Shown here one piece after another: positions 58,738-64,000 of a DNA stretch of 64,000 nt. The stretch covers positions 1-64,000 of the forward strand of contig CALBAK010000002.1 in assembly GCA_937926445.1 (NCBI GenBank). The letters are read 5' to 3'. The notes under the pieces were generated by a model. It saw nothing but the letters and a program-made list of their open reading frames with translations, was not told the DNA's origin and ran no database searches. Source of the DNA: an uncultured Alphaproteobacteria bacterium (GTDB taxonomy: Bacteria; Pseudomonadota; Alphaproteobacteria; Geminicoccales; Geminicoccaceae). The position numbers and the translations under genes were made by a program. How positions within the stretch are numbered: the first letter of the stretch is position 1; every line of letters starts with the position of its first letter.

Positions 58738-59868
58738 ATGCAGCCGGATCCGGGCTTCTGGCAGGGACGTCGGGTGTTGGTGACCGGCCATGCCGGCTTC
58801 AAGGGCACCTGGCTGGTCGCCTGGCTGCGGAGCCTGGGTGCCGAGGTCACGGGCTTCGGCCATCCCCCGCGCTCCACCCCCTCGCTCCTCGACCGGCTCG
58901 GCCTCGCCGGGACCTTCCGCGCCCTCGAGGGCGACGTGCGCGACCGGCCGGCCCTCGGGGCCGCCTTCGCGGAGGCCCGGCCGGAGCTCGTCTTCCACCT
59001 CGCCGGCCAGCCGATCGTGCTCGAGGCGCAGCGCGACCCGCTCGGCACGCTTGAGACCAATCTCCTCGGTACCGTCCACCTGCTCGAGGCCGTGCGGGCC
59101 ACGCCCGGTGTGCGGGCGGTCGTGATCGTCACGAGCGACAAATGCTACCGCGAGCCGTACCAGGCCTGCCGCGAGAGCGATCCGGTCGGCGGCGACGAAC
59201 CCTACGCGGCGAGCAAGGCCTGCGCGGAGATCGTCACCCACGCTTGGCGGACGACCTACCTGCCGCCGCGTTCCGGCATCGGCATCGCCACGGCCCGCGC
59301 CGGCAACGTGATCGGCGGCGGCGACTGGTCGGCGCATCGGCTGGTCCCCGATCTCGTCCGCGCCTTCGCCGCCGGGCGAACGCCGGTGCTGCGCCGGCCC
59401 GGCGCGATCCGGCCCTGGCAACACGTACTCGACGCCCTTTGGGGCTATCTCCGCCTCGCTCAGGCGCTCGTGTGCGACCCGGTACGCTTCGCCGGGGCGT
59501 GGAACTTCGGGCCCGAGCCGGGCAACGAGTGGACCGTGGCCGAGGTGGCGGCCGCGGTCTCGCGGCGGCTAGGGAGCGGTCCCTGGCAGATCGAAGCGGT
59601 CCCGCCGGCGGTCGAGGCGCCCTTGCAGCGGCTCTCGATCGAGCGCGCCAAGAAGCGCCTGGGCTGGCGGCCGCTCCTTTCCACCGCCGAGGCGGTCGAA
59701 TGGACCGTCGACGGCTATCGCCAGCTACTCGAGGCGGGGCGAGCCGACTGGCTCCCCGACCAGATCCGGCGCTACGGCGACCGGCTCGGCGGGCACGAAC
59801 CCCGTCCCTTCTCGGCCCCGGCGGAGCTCGAGCTGGAGGTTCGCCATGTCGTATCCGCGTCCGGCTGA
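58738..59868 (+). CDS. rfbG: CDP-glucose 4,6-dehydratase
   Basis: A 376-residue extended SDR converting CDP-glucose to CDP-4-keto-6-deoxyglucose. The NAD motif VTGHAGFKGTWL is the RfbG hallmark (usual GGAGFIG replaced by GHAGFKG). VTSDKCYREPYQACRESDP and Y-x3-K in DEPYAASKACAE are conserved, with AGNVIGGGDWS. GGAGG precedes the ATG. It overlaps rfbF by 23 bases. Confidence 0.95.
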   Translation: MQPDPGFWQGRRVLVTGHAGFKGTWLVAWLRSLGAEVTGFGHPPRSTPSLLDRLGLAGTFRALEGDVRDRPALGAAFAEARPELVFHLAGQPIVLEAQRDPLGTLETNLLGTVHLLEAVRATPGVRAVVIVTSDKCYREPYQACRESDPVGGDEPYAASKACAEIVTHAWRTTYLPPRSGIGIATARAGNVIGGGDWSAHRLVPDLVRAFAAGRTPVLRRPGAIRPWQHVLDALWGYLRLAQALVCDPVRFAGAWNFGPEPGNEWTVAEVAAAVSRRLGSGPWQIEAVPPAVEAPLQRLSIERAKKRLGWRPLLSTAEAVEWTVDGYRQLLEAGRADWLPDQIRRYGDRLGGHEPRPFSAPAELELEVRHVVSASG

Positions 59869-60661
59869 GGTGCCCGTGTTCGTACTTTGCGGCGGCCGCG
59901 GGACTCGTCTCGGCGAGATCGGCGCCCGTCGGCCCAAGCCCATGGTCGAGATCGGCGACCGGCCGATCCTGTTGCACATCATGCAGAGTTACGCCCGCGC
60001 CGGCTTCCGCCGCTTCGTGCTCTGCACCGGTTGGCGAGCCGAGGTCATCGCCACCTTCTTCCTCGACTTCCGGGCGATGACCGAAGACTTCACGATCGAC
60101 ACCCGCACGGGCGAAGTGAGCTTCCACCAGACGGCACCGCGCCCCGATTGGGAGGTCACGGTCGCGCACACCGGTGCGGCAGCGATGACCGGGGCCCGGA
60201 TCGCCCGCGCCGCCGCCCGCTATCTCGGCGATGCCGAGCATTTCGCCGTCACCTACGGCGACGGCCTCGCCGACGTCGACCTCGGGGCCGAGCTCGACTT
60301 CCACCTCTCGCACGACCGCATCGGCACCGTGCTCGCGGTCAACCCGGTCTCCCAGTTCGGCCATCTCGAGCTCGACGAGGACGACGAGGTGGCGGGCTTC
60401 GTCGAGAAGCCGATGCTCGGGGAGATGTGGGCGAGTGGTGGGTTCTTCTTCTTCCGCCGTCGCTTCCTCGACTATCTCTCGACCGACGACGACTGTGTGC
60501 TCGAAGGCGCCCCGCTACACCGTCTGGCCGCGGAACGGCAGCTCCGCCCGTTCCGCCACAAGGGCTTCTGGTCCTGCGTCGACACGCTCAAGGACCGCGA
60601 CAGCATGCACGCGCTGTGGGAATCGGGTGCCGCTCCCTGGCGCGGCTCGGAGAGCGCCTGA
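59846..60661 (+). CDS. rfbF: Glucose-1-phosphate cytidylyltransferase
   Basis: A 271-residue nucleotidyltransferase making CDP-glucose from CTP and glucose 1-phosphate. The N-terminal VLCGGRGTRLGEIG and PKPMVEIGDRPILLHIM motifs and later GFVEKPMLGEMWASGGFFFF and FWSCVDTLKDRD are diagnostic. Its stop overlaps the next start (TGATG). With RfbG it supplies the first two steps of CDP-deoxysugar synthesis. Confidence 0.96.
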   Translation: MSYPRPAEVPVFVLCGGRGTRLGEIGARRPKPMVEIGDRPILLHIMQSYARAGFRRFVLCTGWRAEVIATFFLDFRAMTEDFTIDTRTGEVSFHQTAPRPDWEVTVAHTGAAAMTGARIARAAARYLGDAEHFAVTYGDGLADVDLGAELDFHLSHDRIGTVLAVNPVSQFGHLELDEDDEVAGFVEKPMLGEMWASGGFFFFRRRFLDYLSTDDDCVLEGAPLHRLAAERQLRPFRHKGFWSCVDTLKDRDSMHALWESGAAPWRGSESA

Positions 60662-61209
60662 TGCGCGCCCTCGGCGAGCCGCTGCCGGGCGTGCGCCTGC
60701 TCGAACTCGCCCCGCGGCACGACGAGCGCGGCTTCTTCGCCCGCGCTTTCTGCCGGACCACGCTCGCCGATCTCGACGTCGATCTGCCGGTGGCCCAGGC
60801 CAATCTCTCGCGCAGTACCCACCGGGGCACGCTGCGCGGCCTGCACTACCAGCTGCCGCCCTCGGCCGAGACCAAGCTCGTGCTGTGCCTGGCGGGTGCG
60901 ATCTGGGACTGCGTCCTCGACCTGCGCGAGGCCGCGCCCACCTTCGGCCGCTGGACCGCGGCCGAGCTCTCCGCCGACAACCACCGCGCCATGCTGGTGC
61001 CGGCTGGCTGCGCGCACGGCTTTCTCACCCTCGCCCCCGAGAGCCTCGTCCTCTACTTCGTGTCGGCCGCCTACGACCCGAAGCGCGAGCGCGGGGTGCG
61101 CTGGAACGACCCGGCCTTCGCGATCGACTGGCCCTTCGAGCCTTCGGTCGTGAGCGCCCGCGACCGCGCCCATCCCGACTTCGCCCCCGCCTTCCACCTC
61201 GCCGCCTGA
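60661..61209 (+). CDS. rfbC: RmlC/RfbC-type sugar 3,5-epimerase
   Basis: A 182-residue cupin-like epimerase with RGTLRGLHYQLPPSAETKLV containing the catalytic His, then LVPAGCAHGFLTL and the active-site Tyr region SAAYDPKRERGVRWND. In this CDP operon it should act on the CDP-4-keto-6-deoxyhexose made by RfbG rather than on a dTDP sugar. Start coupled to rfbF as TGATG. Confidence 0.93.
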   Translation: MRALGEPLPGVRLLELAPRHDERGFFARAFCRTTLADLDVDLPVAQANLSRSTHRGTLRGLHYQLPPSAETKLVLCLAGAIWDCVLDLREAAPTFGRWTAAELSADNHRAMLVPAGCAHGFLTLAPESLVLYFVSAAYDPKRERGVRWNDPAFAIDWPFEPSVVSARDRAHPDFAPAFHLAA

Positions 61210-61216
61210 GGCCCCG

Positions 61217-62182
61217 ATGCGTGCGCTCCTGACCGGCGCCTCCTCCTTCACCGGCACCTGGTTCGCGAGCGCCCTCGCCGAGCGCGGTTTCTCGGTCACA
61301 GCCCTCCACCGTCGGCCGCTTGAGGCCTATCCCGCGCTCACCCGCCGCCGCCTCGCCCGGCTCGAGGGCTCGGCGAGCCTGGTCCGCTTGCCGGGGCTCG
61401 CAAGCGCGCAAGCGCACGCACTCCTCGAGCGCGAGCGCTTCGACCTCCTGTGCCTGCACGGTGCCGAGGTGGGCGATCACCGGAGCCCGACCTTCGACGT
61501 GGGTGGTGCGCTCGCCCGCACGACGGCCGGCCTCGGCCCCCTGCTCGACCGGTTCGCCGAGGGCGGTGGTCGGGCGGTCCTCGTCACGGGGTCGATCTTC
61601 GAGGCCGACGAAGGCCGGGGTCCGCCGCCGCTCCGCGCCTTCAACCCCTACGGGCTCGCCAAGACCCTGATCTGGCAGACGATCCGTTTCGAGACCGAGC
61701 GCCGCGGCCTTCGCCTCGGCAAGTTCGTGATCGCCCACCCCTTGGGTCCCTTCGACAAGCCCGGCCTCGTGAGCGAGCTCCTCGCCGCCTGGTGTCGCGG
61801 CGAGACCGCCACGATCCGACGGCCGCGGCTCGTCCGCGACTTCGTGGCGGTCGACGCGCTCGCCCGCGCCTATGCCGAGGCCGCGAGGCGGCTCGTGGAG
61901 GAAAGTGGGCCAGTACACCTCGTGCCGAGCCTCTGGCCCGAGAGCGTGGCCGCCTTCGTCGGCCGACTTGCCGGGGCGATCGGTAGGCGTACGGGGCTCG
62001 CTTGCGCCGTCCGCCTCGCCGAGCCGCCGGAGCCGAGCGACGAACCGCCGATCCGGGTCGGCAGCGCTTCTTTGTACGCGCTCGTGCCGGACTGGGACGA
62101 AGAGCGGTTTTGGGACGGGCTCGCCGCGAGCCTCGATCCCGAGCGGCCGCCGGCAGCGGCGATGCTATCAATTATTGGTTGA
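61217..62182 (+). CDS. NAD-dependent epimerase/reductase of nucleotide sugars
   Basis: A 321-residue extended SDR with GASSFTGTWFASAL near the N-terminus (variant of GGAGFIG) and Y-x3-K in FNPYGLAKTLIW. It also has VTGSIFEADEGRG, a substrate-side segment. In this operon it probably reduces or epimerises the CDP-4-keto-6-deoxysugar to finish the pathway. The variant glycine motif and divergent sequence prevent a specific sugar call. Confidence 0.87.
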   Translation: MRALLTGASSFTGTWFASALAERGFSVTALHRRPLEAYPALTRRRLARLEGSASLVRLPGLASAQAHALLERERFDLLCLHGAEVGDHRSPTFDVGGALARTTAGLGPLLDRFAEGGGRAVLVTGSIFEADEGRGPPPLRAFNPYGLAKTLIWQTIRFETERRGLRLGKFVIAHPLGPFDKPGLVSELLAAWCRGETATIRRPRLVRDFVAVDALARAYAEAARRLVEESGPVHLVPSLWPESVAAFVGRLAGAIGRRTGLACAVRLAEPPEPSDEPPIRVGSASLYALVPDWDEERFWDGLAASLDPERPPAAAMLSIIG

Positions 62183-62267
62183 AACCTGAGGCGCGTGCGC
62201 TACCATTACCACCGCACCGTCGATCCCGAGGAGAGCCCGCAGCTCGCGCGCGGGCGGGAGGCGAGCC

Positions 62268-63236
62268 ATGGCCGGAGCCGAGGGACGCAGTTCGGCGCCG
62301 TCGGTGGGCGTGGTGGTGATCACCTGGCGGGCGCGTGCGATCCTTGAGCGCTGCCTCGCCCCGGTGCTGGCCTCGCCGCTGCGGCCGAAAGTGCTGGTCG
62401 TCAACTCCTCCTCGAACGACGGTACGGTGGAGCTCGCCCGCGCGCTCGGGGCCCACACTTGGGTGATCCCCCGCACGGCCTTCAACCACGGCCTCACCCG
62501 GGAAGTGGCGCGCCGCCGGCTCGCCACCGACATCGTCGTGATGCTAACCCCGGACTGCTTCGCCCGCTCGTCGGATTTCCTCGAGCGGCTCGTGGCACCG
62601 ATCGCCGAGGGCCGGGCCGACATCGCCTACGCCCGCCAAGTGGCGGCCCCCGACGCCGACCTCCCGGCCCGTTTCGGCCGCCTCTTCTGCTACCCCGATC
62701 GGTCGGAGATCCGCAGTGCCGCGGACGCCGGCCGGCTCGGCAGTGCGGTCCACTTCTGCTCGAACGCCTGTGCTGCCTGGTCGAACGCCGCGCTCGATCG
62801 GATCGGCGGCTTCAAGCCCACCCTCGTGAGCGAGGAGACGATCGCCGTTTGCGAGCTGCTCGCCGCCGGCGGGCGGATCGCCTACGTCGCCGAGGCGATC
62901 GTCGAGCACAGCCACCCGACCCGCCTGCGCGACAGCTTCCGCCGGCAGTTCGACGTGGGCTGGACGCGCGAGGTCTGGCGCCATCTGCTGCTCGCCCGGG
63001 GCGCCGACGAGGCCCGCGGCCTCGCTTACGTGCGCGGGCTCGTGCGTACCGTTCTCGCCGAGGCGCCGCATCTGTTGCCCTACGCACTGCTCGATACCGC
63101 CGTGCGGTTTCTGGGCTACCGGGCCGGGCGGCTCGCCGCGCATCTGCCGCCGCGGATCGCCGGCCGGCTCTCCGGGCAGGACTTCTTCTGGAACGGCGCC
63201 GGGCCGGGCCTGGTCCGTGCCGCTGCTCGCCCCTGA
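62268..63236 (+). CDS. GT2-family glycosyltransferase
   Basis: A 322-residue GT-A fold transferase. The nucleotide-sugar segment VGVVVITWRARAILERCLAP, VVNSSSNDGTVELAR (DxSxDxT-like) and a late catalytic ED-type segment SEETIAVCELLAAGGRIAYV are visible. GGGAGG precedes the ATG. It is probably part of surface polysaccharide assembly using the CDP-sugar product; acceptor unknown. Confidence 0.9.
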   Translation: MAGAEGRSSAPSVGVVVITWRARAILERCLAPVLASPLRPKVLVVNSSSNDGTVELARALGAHTWVIPRTAFNHGLTREVARRRLATDIVVMLTPDCFARSSDFLERLVAPIAEGRADIAYARQVAAPDADLPARFGRLFCYPDRSEIRSAADAGRLGSAVHFCSNACAAWSNAALDRIGGFKPTLVSEETIAVCELLAAGGRIAYVAEAIVEHSHPTRLRDSFRRQFDVGWTREVWRHLLLARGADEARGLAYVRGLVRTVLAEAPHLLPYALLDTAVRFLGYRAGRLAAHLPPRIAGRLSGQDFFWNGAGPGLVRAAARP

Positions 63237-63249
63237 GGGAGGCGGCCCC

Positions 63250-64000
63250 GTGCGCGTCGCACTCCTGACCAACAATTACCTGCCGCCCCGCGAAGGAATC
63301 GGCCGTCATCTGGTCGAGCTCGCCCGCCGGCTGCCGGCGTTCGGGATCGAGCCGCTCCTGATCGGTCGTGCTCCGCCGGGAACCACGGCCGGCCCGGCCA
63401 CGGTCGAAGGCGTGCCGGCACGGCTCGTCGCCTGGTCGGGCCCTCCGCCCCTCGGCCACGCCCGGGCACGCACCGCCCTCGAGCGCTGGCTCGCGCGGGG
63501 CGGCGACGGCGTCGAGCTCCTGCACGTCCACTTGCCGCTCCTGCCGCCTCTGCGCACCATCCTGCCGGTGTTCGTGACGGTCCACAGCCCGATGCTCGCC
63601 GACAGTGCGGCGATCGCCGAGCGCGGCCTCGAGCCGCTCGCCCTCAAGGCCTATGCCCGGTTCTTCAGTAGCCTCTGCGAGCAGCGTTGGCTCGATCGGG
63701 CCCGGCTCGTGATCGCCGTTTCGCAGGGTGTGCGCGAGGAGCTGGAAGCCCTCTACAGGCTACGGGGCAGCCGACCGCTCGTTCTCACGAACGGGGTCGA
63801 TACGGGCTTCTTCGCCGCCGCACCGGCCGGGCCGCGTCGCCGCGAAGTCCTCTATGTCGGCCGCCTCGGTTGGCGGAAGGGGCTGCATCGGCTGATCGAG
63901 GCCTTCGCCCGGCTACCCGCAGGTCTCGCCGACCGGCTGGTGCTCCTGGGCGAGGGGCCGTTGCGCGAGGAGCTTCTCGCCCGTGCCCGGGCGCTCGGCG
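63250..64000 (+). CDS. GT4-family glycosyltransferase, cut by window end
   Basis: From GTG 63250 (after GGAGG) the frame is open to the last base, giving 250 residues. It begins VALLTNNYLPPREGIGRHLV, the usual GT-B opening of group 1 glycosyltransferases. ELLHVHLPLL, VTVHSPMLADSA, RLVIAVSQGVREEL, VLTNGVDTGFF and VLYVGRLGWRKGLHRLIEAF match the family in order. The donor-binding E-x7-E region lies beyond the end. It follows the GT2 gene by 13 bases, same operon. Confidence 0.88.
   Translation, partial: MRVALLTNNYLPPREGIGRHLVELARRLPAFGIEPLLIGRAPPGTTAGPATVEGVPARLVAWSGPPPLGHARARTALERWLARGGDGVELLHVHLPLLPPLRTILPVFVTVHSPMLADSAAIAERGLEPLALKAYARFFSSLCEQRWLDRARLVIAVSQGVREELEALYRLRGSRPLVLTNGVDTGFFAAAPAGPRRREVLYVGRLGWRKGLHRLIEAFARLPAGLADRLVLLGEGPLREELLARARALG

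Noticed and set aside
1-64000. TGA reassigned to an amino acid in this genome
   Set aside because: Dozens of intact genes end at TGA exactly where families end, often within ATGA/GTGA overlaps.

Overview
The window is GC-rich bacterial DNA (roughly 70% G+C by eye). Genes are tightly packed, many with 4-base ATGA/GTGA/TTGA overlaps, and GTG and TTG starts are common. Gene content points to an alphaproteobacterium of the Rhodospirillales/Geminicoccales type: a DUF3306-TorD-Tat-target-FdhABC formate dehydrogenase operon, three-gene TRAP transporters, DUF1194, DUF29, an IspE/TPR pair and a UDG-lytic transglycosylase-MoaB block. No 16S or marker gene is present, so the placement is inference.

Layout. 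1-7755: respiratory formate dehydrogenase operon with two small membrane proteins and a WD40-cytochrome c fusion. 7765-9568: hemW and a small Cys-rich exported-type protein. 9594-15523: TRAP transporter, FMN alpha-hydroxy-acid dehydrogenase, cupin and VOC genes, with a divergent cyclase. 15524-19741: M28 peptidase, proline-racemase family enzyme, small membrane protein and a class A PBP. 19825-21818: fdhD and mobA around a frameshifted DUF29 gene. 21829-27307: a quinoprotein amine dehydrogenase set (B-E-D-A plus cytochrome c) lying between the two halves of a split transketolase. 27326-32228: a decay island (SDR, TRAP dctP/dctQ/dctM, radical SAM/SPASM) with nonsense codons, frameshifts and a deletion. 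32074-35815: DUF1194, RMD1 and formate-THF ligase. 35837-42791: dimethylglycine/sarcosine dehydrogenase-like enzyme, D-erythronate dehydrogenase-like protein, SDR, 3-hydroxyacyl-CoA dehydrogenase and a ThDP enzyme. 42895-45961: cytochrome b, PepSY protein and a two-component system. 46018-48595: split ThDP decarboxylase-like pair and dihydropyrimidinase. 48635-52391: tRNA-Gln, SAM hydroxide adenosyltransferase, ispE, TPR lipoprotein and a small protein. 52634-58537: UDG, lytic transglycosylase, moaB, HAD phosphatase, cytochrome c' pair and a diheme cytochrome c. 58738-64000: CDP-deoxysugar and glycosyltransferase genes, running off the end.

How it fits together. Many genes converge on one-carbon and amine metabolism. 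Amines would be oxidised by the TTQ enzyme to aldehydes, methyl groups removed from dimethylglycine/sarcosine-type substrates onto folate, formate activated by formate-THF ligase or oxidised by formate dehydrogenase, with Mo-cofactor functions supplied by fdhD, mobA and moaB. Electrons would pass to membrane cytochrome b and several c-type cytochromes. TRAP transporters and dehydrogenases indicate scavenging of organic acids.

The most unusual element is the amine dehydrogenase operon nested inside a split transketolase. Next are the WD40-cytochrome c fusion in the formate dehydrogenase operon, the concentration of broken genes at 27.3-32.2 kb, and several genes whose only plausible start is CTG or another non-standard codon.
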